64,000 bases of DNA from Anaerolineae bacterium. GTDB lineage: Bacteria > Chloroflexota > Anaerolineae > Aggregatilineales > Phototrophicaceae. The stretch spans positions 32,698 through 96,697 of the forward strand of contig JAIOHM010000029.1 of NCBI GenBank assembly GCA_019912965.1. Direction: 5' to 3'. The position numbers were made by a program, and so were the translations under genes. How positions within the stretch are numbered: the stretch's first letter is position 1; each line of letters starts with the position of its first letter. The notes beneath the pieces were generated by a model that worked only from the letters and a program-made list of their open reading frames with translations, was not told the DNA's origin and did not search any database. Shown in pieces: positions 52,508-60,926 of the stretch.

Positions 52508-53719
52508 CTAATTTGGCGACCGTTGAGGGTCTTGAAGCTGAGTGATGAGCGCTGCACTGACGACCAGCAAGCCTACTGCCAGCAGCAAACCGGGCGTGAA
52601 CGAACCATCCGGGTTTTTGAGCGCATCCATGATGTACACAAAAACCACCGACGCCTGACCGAATAACTGGATTAGGCCGTTAGATGTTCCTTCCGGCGTG
52701 GGATGGGTAATTTCGGCGGCGTACTGCATCCCAATCGGGCTGGTGCTCACCAGAAAGAATCCCAAGCCAAAAGCCGATACCAGCAGCAGCGGAAAACTGG
52801 TGGCAAAGGTTAAGCCGATCAGCCCTGGAATAGCCAGCACAATCCCCATGAGCAAATACGGTTTCCGTTTATGCTGTCGATCTGAAAACGGCGGAATAAT
52901 CACCGCGCCCAGCACGCCACCAACCAGCATCAACGCGCCAAGTGTTCCGGCATCAGTCGGTGTGAAGCCGCGTGTGCGGACGATATTTTCAACCCATGTC
53001 GTAATCCCGTTAAAAATGCCTAATCCCACAAAAGAAACAATCAGATACAGCCAGAACATTCTATTTTTCAGCGCATTTTTTAAGCCATCCAGCATCAGGG
53101 CGCGGGCTTCCATGCCGGGTGGGCAGGGCGGCGTTGGTGGATGTTCACGGGAGAGAACCAGAAATAAGACCGACGAAAAAGCCGCTAATCCGCCGTAGAT
53201 CAACTGCACGGTTGGAATGGGCGTATCTTCAATCAGGATGGGTGTCAGCACCAGTCCGAGGGCGGTTCCAACCAGATTCGAGAGCGTGACTAACCCAACG
53301 GCGGTGGCGCGTTCCTCCAGCGAAAACCAGTTGGCGGGCACTTTCGTCCATGCATTCAGCAAAAATGGTTGGGCGATGGCAATTCCGATGGTGCTGACCA
53401 GCACGAGTGTATAATTCTCACCCGCTAGGCCACGAAGCACCCCAAAAACCCCCATCAGGATAACCCCGATGCTGACCGCCAGCCGGAAACCATAAGTATC
53501 AATGACCCAGGAAACCGGTATCGAAAGCGGCAGAAAGGCCAGCATAAAAACCATCGCCAGCAGGCCGATTTCCAAATCGTTCACGCCATAAAACTGTGCC
53601 GCTGGGCCAGTTATGGAAGCATAACTGATCCACAGGGTTTGGATAGTGAGGTTGACGAACATGAAAACAGCCAGCACGACCCAACGATAGCCATAAACAG
53701 TATACCGATTCTCACTCAT
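52508..53719 (-). CDS. MFS transporter
   Basis: This 403-residue transporter of the major facilitator superfamily has about twelve membrane segments with the usual loop motifs, for example WVIDTYGFRLAVSIG after segment 2 and PPFSDRQHKRKPYLLMG in the second half. Its ATG overlaps the stop of the TetR gene by eight bases, so it is under the same autoregulated promoter. It may export or import a compound linked to the aldolase-kinase operon on the other strand. Substrate unknown. Confidence 0.88.
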   Translation of the reverse strand: MSENRYTVYGYRWVVLAVFMFVNLTIQTLWISYASITGPAAQFYGVNDLEIGLLAMVFMLAFLPLSIPVSWVIDTYGFRLAVSIGVILMGVFGVLRGLAGENYTLVLVSTIGIAIAQPFLLNAWTKVPANWFSLEERATAVGLVTLSNLVGTALGLVLTPILIEDTPIPTVQLIYGGLAAFSSVLFLVLSREHPPTPPCPPGMEARALMLDGLKNALKNRMFWLYLIVSFVGLGIFNGITTWVENIVRTRGFTPTDAGTLGALMLVGGVLGAVIIPPFSDRQHKRKPYLLMGIVLAIPGLIGLTFATSFPLLLVSAFGLGFFLVSTSPIGMQYAAEITHPTPEGTSNGLIQLFGQASVVFVYIMDALKNPDGSFTPGLLLAVGLLVVSAALITQLQDPQRSPN

Positions 53720-54332
53720 GAAACGTCTCCGTTTGGTGGGATTGGATGAAATGGTGTAACTGGAAAAGTAGCATGTTGCGGGCGGAATAACGGGCTAACA
53801 GCGCACTTGGAAGCTGGTTGCCCAACAACAGATGGACGAACCCGTGAATACCTGCCCACAGGCTGATGACCAACAGTTCGGTATCGCCCTGCGCTAGAAC
53901 GCCGTGCCGCTGGCAGGCCACAACCACATCGACCAGCAGCTCAAAGTTTCTCTTCGCCTGTTCAACATATTCAGGGTAATCATTTTCGCGTTCGACCACG
54001 CCGGAAAAGGTGACTTTGAAATGATCGGGTTCGTCAATAGCGAACTGCACATATGCCCACGCCATTTCAGTCAGTTGTGAGAGTGGGTTATCGCTGTGCC
54101 GCTGTGCTGCCGCGCTCACCTGTGAATAGAGTTTTTTGTAACCCTCGGCTGCGATGGCGGCGATGAGCGCCTGTTTATCGGCAAAATGAGAGTACGGGGC
54201 TGTATGGCTTACCCCGGCCTGTTTTGCCACTTTGCGAAGACTCAGCGCCTGAATCCCTTCTTTGGAAAGGATGTGTAAACCTGCCTGAATCAGTGCATTT
54301 TTAAGATCGCCGTGATGGTATGGAGTATTCAT
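53712..54332 (-). CDS. TetR/AcrR-family regulator
   Basis: This 206-residue regulator has an N-terminal TetR helix-turn-helix (LSLRKVAKQAGVSHTAPYSHFADKQALIAAI, written in two helices) and a C-terminal ligand domain of the WHG type. It is divergent from the aldolase operon across 80 bases. Its own promoter (TTTACA at 54368-54363, TAGGAT at 54345-54340, spacing 17) places the start point at or next to the ATG, so its message may be leaderless. Two operator copies lie in the shared region. It probably represses both itself with the MFS gene and the aldolase operon until an effector binds. Confidence 0.9.
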   Translation of the reverse strand: MNTPYHHGDLKNALIQAGLHILSKEGIQALSLRKVAKQAGVSHTAPYSHFADKQALIAAIAAEGYKKLYSQVSAAAQRHSDNPLSQLTEMAWAYVQFAIDEPDHFKVTFSGVVERENDYPEYVEQAKRNFELLVDVVVACQRHGVLAQGDTELLVISLWAGIHGFVHLLLGNQLPSALLARYSARNMLLFQLHHFIQSHQTETFHE

Positions 54333-54339
54333 ACGGAAA

Positions 54340-54399
54340 ATCCTAACACATAAACTTGACAGTGTAAAGTTTGCGGGTTATGATCTTTACAATGTAAAG
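54340..54399. promoter_or_regulatory. Divergent promoters with two TetR operator copies
   Basis: Plus strand: TTGACA (54356-54361), 17 bases, TATGAT (54379-54384), a near-perfect promoter for the aldolase operon. Minus strand: TTTACA (54368-54363), 17 bases, TAGGAT (54345-54340) for the TetR gene. Operator 1, CTTGACAGTGTAAAG (54355-54369), overlaps both -35 hexamers; operator 2, CTTTACAATGTAAAG (54385-54399), overlaps the plus-strand start point. The centres are 30 bases apart, about three helical turns. Confidence 0.85.
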
Positions 54400-54412
54400 T
54401 TCAGGTGTTTTT

Positions 54413-55096
54413 ATGAGCGAATTCGACTCGATCCGGCAGCAGGTATTGGACTACACCCAGCAGCTTGCGCGCGAAGGCTTTCTTAAAGGCACAGGCGGCA
54501 ATGTATCGGTACGGGTGGCTGGTCAAAATGCCCTCGCCATCACTCCCTCCAATCAGGATTATTTCTCAATCCATCCCAACGATATTTGTATTTACAGCTT
54601 CGATAAACAAAAAATTGAAGGGGACTTAAAACCTTCAATTGAAATGGGTTTTCACATCGCGGTGTATCAGGTTCGTCCGGATGTGAACTGCGTGATGCAT
54701 ACCCATCAGGATTTTGCCAGCGCGATTGCGTTGATCGGCAAATCCATTCCCGCCTTGTTTGATGAGCAGGTACGCTTTTTGGGGCGTTCGGTGGATGTGA
54801 TTCCGTATGCGCCATCAGGAACCGGGCTGTTGGTCAATCAGGTTCGGAAGCTGGTGAAGAATCATCACAATGCCTATATCTTAAAAAATCATGGTGCGCT
54901 GTGTTTGGGGTCAACCCCGGAGCGCGCGCTTCACAACGTTATGCTGCTGGAAAAAGCTGCGCTCAGTTATATTCTCGCGCTGTGCACCGGGGAAAAAATT
55001 GGCAAAATTCCGCTGATTGTGCGTGAACTGGCTTTTGGAAAACTTCGCAGCGAACAGAAAAAGCTCGAACAGCAGTTATCGCAAGGGAGCGTTTAA
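54413..55096 (+). CDS. Class II aldolase (FucA/AraD family)
   Basis: This 227-residue protein belongs to the zinc-dependent class II aldolase/epimerase family. Metal ligands are His96 and His98 in CVMHTHQD and His160 in KNHGAL; Glu77 in PSIEMGFH fits the catalytic acid. GTGGNVSVR near residue 27 is the phosphate-binding loop. Members cleave sugar phosphates such as L-fuculose 1-phosphate or epimerise ribulose 5-phosphate. It heads an operon with an aminotransferase and an FGGY kinase, so a sugar phosphorylated by the latter may be its substrate. The start follows AGGTG by seven bases and lies about 22 bases after the predicted start point. Confidence 0.9.
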   Translation: MSEFDSIRQQVLDYTQQLAREGFLKGTGGNVSVRVAGQNALAITPSNQDYFSIHPNDICIYSFDKQKIEGDLKPSIEMGFHIAVYQVRPDVNCVMHTHQDFASAIALIGKSIPALFDEQVRFLGRSVDVIPYAPSGTGLLVNQVRKLVKNHHNAYILKNHGALCLGSTPERALHNVMLLEKAALSYILALCTGEKIGKIPLIVRELAFGKLRSEQKKLEQQLSQGSV

Positions 55097-56571
55097 TGGA
55101 ACAGGTAATGCCTGCAACCGAACAACTGTATGCTATCTCGGAATGGCATGATACCGATGAAATTTATGCCCGTTTGAGAGCCTTGATCGCCCAACCGATG
55201 CGCCCGATTCGGCGCGATAAAATGCAGCAGTTTTTGAGCTATTTTGACGACAACTGCAAGCGGTCAAAGGCGCTCACCGACGAGGCAAAACAGTACATTC
55301 CCGGCGGTGTCCAGCACAACTTGGCGTTCAACTATCCTTTCCCGATTGCGATTCGCAAAGCCGATGGGGCGCATCTTTGGGACGAGGACGGCAACGCTTA
55401 CATCGACTTTTTACAGGCGGGCGGCCCAACCCTTTTGGGCAGCAATTATGCCCCTGTGCGCGAAAAAGTCGCGCAACTGGTTGATGAGTGCAGTCCGGTC
55501 ACGGGATTGTTTCACGAGTATGAACTGAAACTGGCGAAAAAGATCAACCAGCACATGCCGAATATCGAAATGTTCCGTATGCTGGGGTCAGGAACTGAAG
55601 GGGTGATGGCTGCCATCCGTGCGGCGCGGGTTCACACCGGGAAAAAGAAAGTCATCAAGGTTGGCGGGGCCTATCATGGCTGGAGCGACCCGATGGTTTA
55701 CGGGCTGCACATCCCCGGCACCGGACGGTTGGAAGCCAAAGGCATTCCGCGCCAATCCAGCGCCAATACCCAGGAATTTTACCCCAATAATCTAGATCGG
55801 CTGCGTCGGCAGTTGCAGCTAAACCGTTTGCGTGGTGGGACAGCCGCCGTAATCGTTGAACCCGTTGGGCCGGAAAGCGGCACGCGCCCCATCCCCTTCG
55901 ATTTCAATCAGCAGGTGCGGGCGTTATGTGACGAATTCGGCGCACTGCTGATTTTCGATGAGGTTGTGACCGGTTTCCGTTTGGGCTTGGGCGGCGCTCA
56001 AGGTTATTTTGGCGTCAAACCAGACCTGACCGTGTTCGGCAAATGCATCACAGGCGGCTACCCGATGGCGGGTGGCGTCGGCGGGCGTAAAGATGTGATG
56101 CTGCATTTTGCCGCTGGCATTAGCGGCGGGACGGGCGAACGTGCTTACATCGGCGGGACACTTTCCGCTAACCCCATGAGCTGCGCGGCGGGTTACTTCG
56201 CCATTGAAGAAATGGAACGCACCAATGCCCCGGTGCTGGCAGGGCGGGCGGGTGACCGCATGACCAAAGGTTTGCAGTCGATCATTGAACGGCTGAAACT
56301 GCCGTTTGTAGCCTATAATCAGGGGTCGATTGTGCATCTGGAAACCTCCGGTGTCATGCTGTTGGACTTCAAGAATCCGATCAAGCTGCTGCGCGAGGTG
56401 AAACCCCGTAAGCACATGATGGAAGAAATGGGCGCGGCTTATATGGCACAGGGCATGGTGACGCTGGCTGGCAGTCGACTCTATACCAGCTTGGCGGATA
56501 CGGATGCAGTGATTGATGAAGCCCTGAACCGCTTCGAAACCGTGCTTTCGGCAGTTGAAGGCGTGGCCTAA
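55096..56571 (+). CDS. Class III aminotransferase, GSA aminomutase-like
   Basis: This 491-residue PLP enzyme resembles glutamate-1-semialdehyde aminomutase and related class III aminotransferases. The PLP lysine is Lys316 in LTVFGKCITGGYPMAGG; FRMLGSGTEGVMAAIRAAR binds the cofactor phosphate, and LLIFDEVVTGFR carries the Asp that contacts the pyridine nitrogen. It has about 60 extra residues at the N terminus compared with HemL, and no heme genes are near, so a role in catabolism of an amino compound is more likely than heme synthesis. Its ATG shares one base with the aldolase stop (TAATG), so translation is coupled. Confidence 0.87.
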   Translation: MEQVMPATEQLYAISEWHDTDEIYARLRALIAQPMRPIRRDKMQQFLSYFDDNCKRSKALTDEAKQYIPGGVQHNLAFNYPFPIAIRKADGAHLWDEDGNAYIDFLQAGGPTLLGSNYAPVREKVAQLVDECSPVTGLFHEYELKLAKKINQHMPNIEMFRMLGSGTEGVMAAIRAARVHTGKKKVIKVGGAYHGWSDPMVYGLHIPGTGRLEAKGIPRQSSANTQEFYPNNLDRLRRQLQLNRLRGGTAAVIVEPVGPESGTRPIPFDFNQQVRALCDEFGALLIFDEVVTGFRLGLGGAQGYFGVKPDLTVFGKCITGGYPMAGGVGGRKDVMLHFAAGISGGTGERAYIGGTLSANPMSCAAGYFAIEEMERTNAPVLAGRAGDRMTKGLQSIIERLKLPFVAYNQGSIVHLETSGVMLLDFKNPIKLLREVKPRKHMMEEMGAAYMAQGMVTLAGSRLYTSLADTDAVIDEALNRFETVLSAVEGVA

Positions 56572-56621
56572 TTTTCCATTTTCTCGTTTAGTGCCGCGTT
56601 CGGCCAGTACATCTTTTGTAG

Positions 56622-56643
56622 GGGCGTACACACGGGTACGCCC
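56622..56643. repeat. Hairpin related to the dispersed palindromes
   Basis: GGGCGTAC (56622-56629) and GTACGCCC (56636-56643) form an eight-base stem with a six-base loop, preceded by TTTTGTAG as in the copy at 34725. The central CATG is replaced. It lies in the 124-base gap between the aminotransferase and the FGGY kinase. Confidence 0.6.
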
Positions 56644-56695
56644 GATAATTTTGATGATTTACCATCAAACATTTAGCTATCACTGAGGCAGTCAT

Positions 56696-58282
56696 TTGGA
56701 TACTTTCATCCTCGTTCATGACGTGGGGACAACCCGCAGCAAGTCTTGTCTGTACCGTTTGGACAGCAGTTTAGAACTGATTGCGACTGCCTTTGAGGAA
56801 TACCCGCTGTACGTCATGCCCAACGGCGGCGTCGAGCAAAACCCGGATGATTGGTGGGGTGCGATTTGTCGGGGGACAAAATCCGTGTTGACCGGGATTG
56901 ACCCCAAAGCCGTCAAAGGCATAGCCTTCTGCGCCCAGATGCAGGGTTTTATTCCGGTAGATTCAGAAGGACACACGCTTTACCGCGCCATGACCTACAT
57001 GGACAACCGGGGCATCGAGCAGCTTCAACGCACTTTACAAAGCGGAGCGATCAAAATTGAAGGCATGAACGCCTTTAAGCTGCTTCAATCGCTGCGGATT
57101 ACGGGCGGCGTTTCGGCTTCTGCCAAAGACCCGGTGTGGAAATATCTCTGGTTGCGCGATAACGAACCGGAAATCTTCCGCCAGATGCATAAATGGATGG
57201 ATGTCAAAGATTATCTGGTGCTGCGCGCTACGGGCGAATTCACGTTTGGTCTGGATTCAGCCCATGCCACCTTCCTCTTTGATACCCGTCCCGACAAACT
57301 CCAGTGGCACGAAGGTTTATGCCGCATGTACGGGGTTAACCCCGACCATTTATCGCCTGTGATTGGCGCGACCGATATTGCCGGAACGCTGACCACCGAT
57401 GCAGCCTATGAACTCGGACTGCCGAAAGGTGTCCCGGTATTCGGCGGCGGCGGTGATCTTTCCATGATTACGCTGGGTTCCGGCAGCATGGAAACTAATA
57501 CCGCCCATATCTACATCGGCACATCCGGTTGGGTGGTCGCCACCGTCGATAAACGCATGACTGACCTGAGCGCCATGATTGCTTCCATTCTGGGCGCGGT
57601 TCCCGGCAAATATAACTATATCGCCGAGCAGGAAACATCCGGTCGCTGCCTGCAATGGATACGCGACCATCTGGCGCTGGATGAAATCGGCCTGTATCTC
57701 GAACAAAAAACCATCCTCGATAAAGATGATGAAGTCCGCTCCCTCTATGACTATCTCAATGAAGCCATTGAACAGGTAGAACCGGGCGCGGGTGGTGTGT
57801 TATTTACCCCGTGGTTGCATGGCAATCGTTCCCCTTTTGATGATCCCTATGCACGCGGGATGTTCTTCAACATCAGCTTGGAAACCGGAAAACGCGATCT
57901 GATTCGAGCAGTTCTGGAAGGTGACGCTTTCCACAAACGCTGGATGCTGGAAACCATCGAGCGAAAAATCCCCTATAACCACACCTTACGGCTGGTCGGC
58001 GGCGGTGCGCGTTCGGATACATGGAGTCAAATTCTGGCGGATGTCACCGGACGGACGATTGAAGTGGTTGAACATCCAGAGAATGCAGGCGCGAACGGTG
58101 CGGCGCTGGTTTGCGGGGTCGGCTTGGGTGTGATTCGCTTTGAGGATGTGAAGCGTGTGGTGCGGGTGGTCAAAACCTTCTCGCCTCGCACCCAATTCCG
58201 GGCGCTTTACGACAAACAGTATGCCGTTTACCAGCAGCTTCATAAGCACAATAAAAAACTCTTCAAACTGCTGAACGCCTAA
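56696..58282 (+). CDS. FGGY-family carbohydrate kinase
   Basis: This 528-residue kinase of the FGGY family phosphorylates a sugar or polyol with ATP. The N-terminal ATP-binding loop is VHDVGTTRSKSCLYR, the metal and substrate region is GGVEQNPDDWW, and the C-terminal domain has RLVGGGARSDTWSQILADVTGR and GANGAALVCGVG. It is xylulokinase-like in length and motifs, but the substrate is not certain. The start is a TTG at 56696: GAGG sits seven bases upstream and no in-frame ATG precedes the fold. It is the third gene of the aldolase operon. Confidence 0.88.
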   Translation: MDTFILVHDVGTTRSKSCLYRLDSSLELIATAFEEYPLYVMPNGGVEQNPDDWWGAICRGTKSVLTGIDPKAVKGIAFCAQMQGFIPVDSEGHTLYRAMTYMDNRGIEQLQRTLQSGAIKIEGMNAFKLLQSLRITGGVSASAKDPVWKYLWLRDNEPEIFRQMHKWMDVKDYLVLRATGEFTFGLDSAHATFLFDTRPDKLQWHEGLCRMYGVNPDHLSPVIGATDIAGTLTTDAAYELGLPKGVPVFGGGGDLSMITLGSGSMETNTAHIYIGTSGWVVATVDKRMTDLSAMIASILGAVPGKYNYIAEQETSGRCLQWIRDHLALDEIGLYLEQKTILDKDDEVRSLYDYLNEAIEQVEPGAGGVLFTPWLHGNRSPFDDPYARGMFFNISLETGKRDLIRAVLEGDAFHKRWMLETIERKIPYNHTLRLVGGGARSDTWSQILADVTGRTIEVVEHPENAGANGAALVCGVGLGVIRFEDVKRVVRVVKTFSPRTQFRALYDKQYAVYQQLHKHNKKLFKLLNA

Positions 58283-58365
58283 AAACAGTTTCCTGCTCGG
58301 CAGCACCGTTGCTTATGGAAATACAGTAGGATTAAAAGCAGCGTATAACGAGGAGACAGAAACCG

Positions 58366-58605
58366 ATGTCGAATAAAACACTCGATTATTATATGTCTCT
58401 ACCCTACACGTTGGAAATTATTCCATCTGAAGAAGGGGGATGGTTTATCAAAGTGAAAGAACTGCGCGGTTGCATGACTCAAGCCGATACTTGGGAAGAG
58501 TTAATGCCTATGATTGAAGAGGCAAAAACTGGCTGGCTTGAAGTTGCGTTAGAAGCTGGCGACCCAATTCCAGAACCAGTCGGCATCAGTGAAAAGGCCG
58601 GATGA
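58366..58605 (+). CDS. HicB-like small protein, no HicA partner seen
   Basis: This 79-residue protein matches the HicB/UPF0150 fold: YTLEIIPSEEGGWFIKVKELRGCMTQADTWEELMPMIEEAKTGWL is the typical partial RNase H-like domain, quoted here in its key parts, followed by PIPEP. HicB usually neutralises the HicA mRNA interferase encoded beside it, but no HicA-like frame is adjacent on either strand. It may be an orphan antitoxin or regulator. A ribosome binding site GAGGAGA lies upstream. Confidence 0.8.
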   Translation: MSNKTLDYYMSLPYTLEIIPSEEGGWFIKVKELRGCMTQADTWEELMPMIEEAKTGWLEVALEAGDPIPEPVGISEKAG

Positions 58606-58648
58606 AAGTTTTAGGCCAACCACTGTTCAATTCAGATGCAGTGTCACA

Positions 58649-59731
58649 TCACGCCAGTGGGAACTGGATTTTCTCACCGCTGGCCTGTGAGCGATAAATC
58701 CCGGTGAATAACTCCACCACCCGTCTGCCATCCTCCCCCGTCACCAGCGGCGGGCGATCTTGCTGAATGGCTTCCAGAAAATCGTGTATCTGCAAATTGA
58801 AATAGTATTGAATGGCATCCACCGACTCGAATGTGGCGCGGTCTTCCGCCTGCCAACCTTTGAGCAGATCAGCCTCACCCTCAATTGTCCACAAATCATT
58901 GATCGGCGCTTCTTGGATGCTGGTCATGCCCGCGATGAACATCGAACCGCCATCGGTCTGGACGCCAACCGTCGTGCCGTTATCGCTGTGCAGATGCACC
59001 CTGCCGTATAAACCGGGATTCTGCGAATTGCTCAGGACGATATTGCCGAGTCCCCCATTTTTGAAGCGCACGACGGCAACCGCTGTGTCTTCAACCTCGA
59101 TATACGGATGATTGATGTTCGACCAGTAGCCGAAAACCTCATCAACTTCGCCCATATACCACAGCAGCAGATCAAGTTGGTGCGGGGCTTGGTTGACCAA
59201 AACGCCGCCGCCTTCGCCTTGCCATGTGCCACGCCAAGCATCCGATTCATAATACGCCTGACTGCGCCAGCCCAGCAGCGTAGCCGCCGCCAGCATCGGC
59301 TTACCAAGTTTGCCGGAATCAATCGCATTCCGAACGCGCTGCGAAGGCGGATACCAACGGCGCTGACTGATGACTCCCAACTTCCGATTATGACGCACGG
59401 CAGCAGTCAGCATCGCGTCACAGTCCGCTAAGGATGACGCCAGCGGTTTTTCGACCAAAACATGCGCGCCGTTTTCCATCGCTTGAACCGCAGGTGTAGC
59501 ATGAGCCGGATGCGGTGTACACATCATCACCGCTTCGACGCCCATCTGCGTCACCATCGCGGATATATCTGTATAGGCTTTCACGCCATAACGAGTGGCT
59601 AATGCTTCGGCTTTTTCGGCTGTGCGGCTGCATACCGCCACGAATTCCGAATTGGGCAGTTCAGCTAAAACGCGGGCATGGGTATCAGCCACTTTGCCCG
59701 CGCCGATGATGGCAGTACGGATGGGTTTCAC
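58649..59731 (-). CDS. Gfo/Idh/MocA-family oxidoreductase
   Basis: This 360-residue NAD(P)-dependent oxidoreductase has an N-terminal Rossmann fold (IIGAGKVADTHARVL) and the family motif VLVEKPLASS at about residue 95, with a C-terminal alpha/beta domain containing GGGVLVNQAPHQLDLLLWYMG, which carries the catalytic His. Members act on sugars, inositols or sugar nucleotides. It follows the zinc-dependent dehydrogenase gene by 12 bases, so the two likely act in one sugar or polyol pathway. Substrate unknown. Confidence 0.9.
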   Translation of the reverse strand: MKPIRTAIIGAGKVADTHARVLAELPNSEFVAVCSRTAEKAEALATRYGVKAYTDISAMVTQMGVEAVMMCTPHPAHATPAVQAMENGAHVLVEKPLASSLADCDAMLTAAVRHNRKLGVISQRRWYPPSQRVRNAIDSGKLGKPMLAAATLLGWRSQAYYESDAWRGTWQGEGGGVLVNQAPHQLDLLLWYMGEVDEVFGYWSNINHPYIEVEDTAVAVVRFKNGGLGNIVLSNSQNPGLYGRVHLHSDNGTTVGVQTDGGSMFIAGMTSIQEAPINDLWTIEGEADLLKGWQAEDRATFESVDAIQYYFNLQIHDFLEAIQQDRPPLVTGEDGRRVVELFTGIYRSQASGEKIQFPLA

Positions 59732-59743
59732 AAGCAGTCCTTA

Positions 59744-60775
59744 TTAGGGTTGAAGCATCACTTTGAGCAAACCGGGTTCGCCTTCATATAGACGGTCAAA
59801 CCATTCTGCACCCTCTGAAAGCGGCGCGGTGGCGCTCAACAGCGAATCGACATTAATTTTGCGGCGGGCGATCATATCAAGGCACACATCATACTCGCCC
59901 TGCGATGAGCAAGAACCATTTAGCGTAATTTCGCGGGTGACAACCGCTTGCAGTGGGAACTCCACATTCGCCGCCAGATTGCCGACCAATGTTACCTGCC
60001 CACCTTTACGGACAGCATTCACCGCCAGCTTGAGCGTTGGCGAAATACCGACGACTTCAAACGCCACATCCGCCCCACGTCCCTGTGTATGTTCGCGGAT
60101 CGCCTCCAGAATATCCGGCTGATCGGCGCGTAACCCCACATCCGCGCCCAATTGAACCGCATGCTCCAACCGCGTGGGATCAAGATCAACCGCGATAATC
60201 TGCCCGCACCCCGCCGCCCGCAGCACCTGTATCACCAGCAAACCGATCATGCCGCTGCCTACCACAACGGCGGAATCGCCCAAATGAATCGGCGTGCGTT
60301 CGAGGGCATGAACCGCAATCGACGCCGGTTCGACAAATGCGCCTTGCTCAAATGTTAGACTGTCCGGCAATCGGTACAAAATCCGGCTTGGCACAACTAA
60401 ATATTCAGCAAATGCCCCGTGCCGCCGATAATCGCCGCACGAAACGCCCAAGACCTGACGGTTATCACACAGGTTGATTTCGCCCCGGCGGCAGAAATAA
60501 CACATCCCACAGTACACCGTTGAGTCAAACGTTACCCGATCATCGACCTGCCAGCCGCGCACATTCGCGCCGACCGATTCGATCACGCCGGACGCCTCAT
60601 GCCCCATAATCAGCGGCGGAATCCGGCGGCCTGAACTGCCATCCATCCCGTGAATATCGCTGCCGCAGATGCCGCAGGTTTTGATGCGAATCAGCACATC
60701 ATCCGGGCCAACGGTTGGGTCAGGCATGGTGGTATAACGGAACTGCTTGTATTGTTCGAGGACGAGAGCTTTCAT
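59744..60775 (-). CDS. Zinc-dependent medium-chain alcohol/polyol dehydrogenase
   Basis: This 343-residue medium-chain dehydrogenase has the catalytic zinc motif CGICGSDIHGMDG and GHEASG, the four-cysteine structural zinc lobe (CGMCYFCRRGEINLC) and the NAD motif VVVGSGMIGLLVIQVL. It resembles sorbitol, galactitol-phosphate and threonine dehydrogenases. The ATG at 60775 (MKALVLEQYK) is chosen because the fold begins there; the frame runs on to 60829 without further similarity. It heads the two-gene unit with the Gfo/Idh/MocA enzyme. Confidence 0.9.
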   Translation of the reverse strand: MKALVLEQYKQFRYTTMPDPTVGPDDVLIRIKTCGICGSDIHGMDGSSGRRIPPLIMGHEASGVIESVGANVRGWQVDDRVTFDSTVYCGMCYFCRRGEINLCDNRQVLGVSCGDYRRHGAFAEYLVVPSRILYRLPDSLTFEQGAFVEPASIAVHALERTPIHLGDSAVVVGSGMIGLLVIQVLRAAGCGQIIAVDLDPTRLEHAVQLGADVGLRADQPDILEAIREHTQGRGADVAFEVVGISPTLKLAVNAVRKGGQVTLVGNLAANVEFPLQAVVTREITLNGSCSSQGEYDVCLDMIARRKINVDSLLSATAPLSEGAEWFDRLYEGEPGLLKVMLQP

Positions 60776-60926
60776 AATTAGGCTCGCTTCAAAGTGGCAA
60801 AACTTCCGAATTAAGATTAGCCGGAACAAAATCTTTTCGCCACTGATGGTTCAACAGGCCATCGTCGTAATCCGCTTTGTGAGATAATCTTTACTGCACT
60901 GTCACACTTGCATTAGGGACAAAAGA

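Noticed and set aside
55096..56571. Aminotransferase as HemL of heme synthesis
   Set aside because: It has an N-terminal extension, and the operon partners are sugar-catabolic, with no heme genes in the window.
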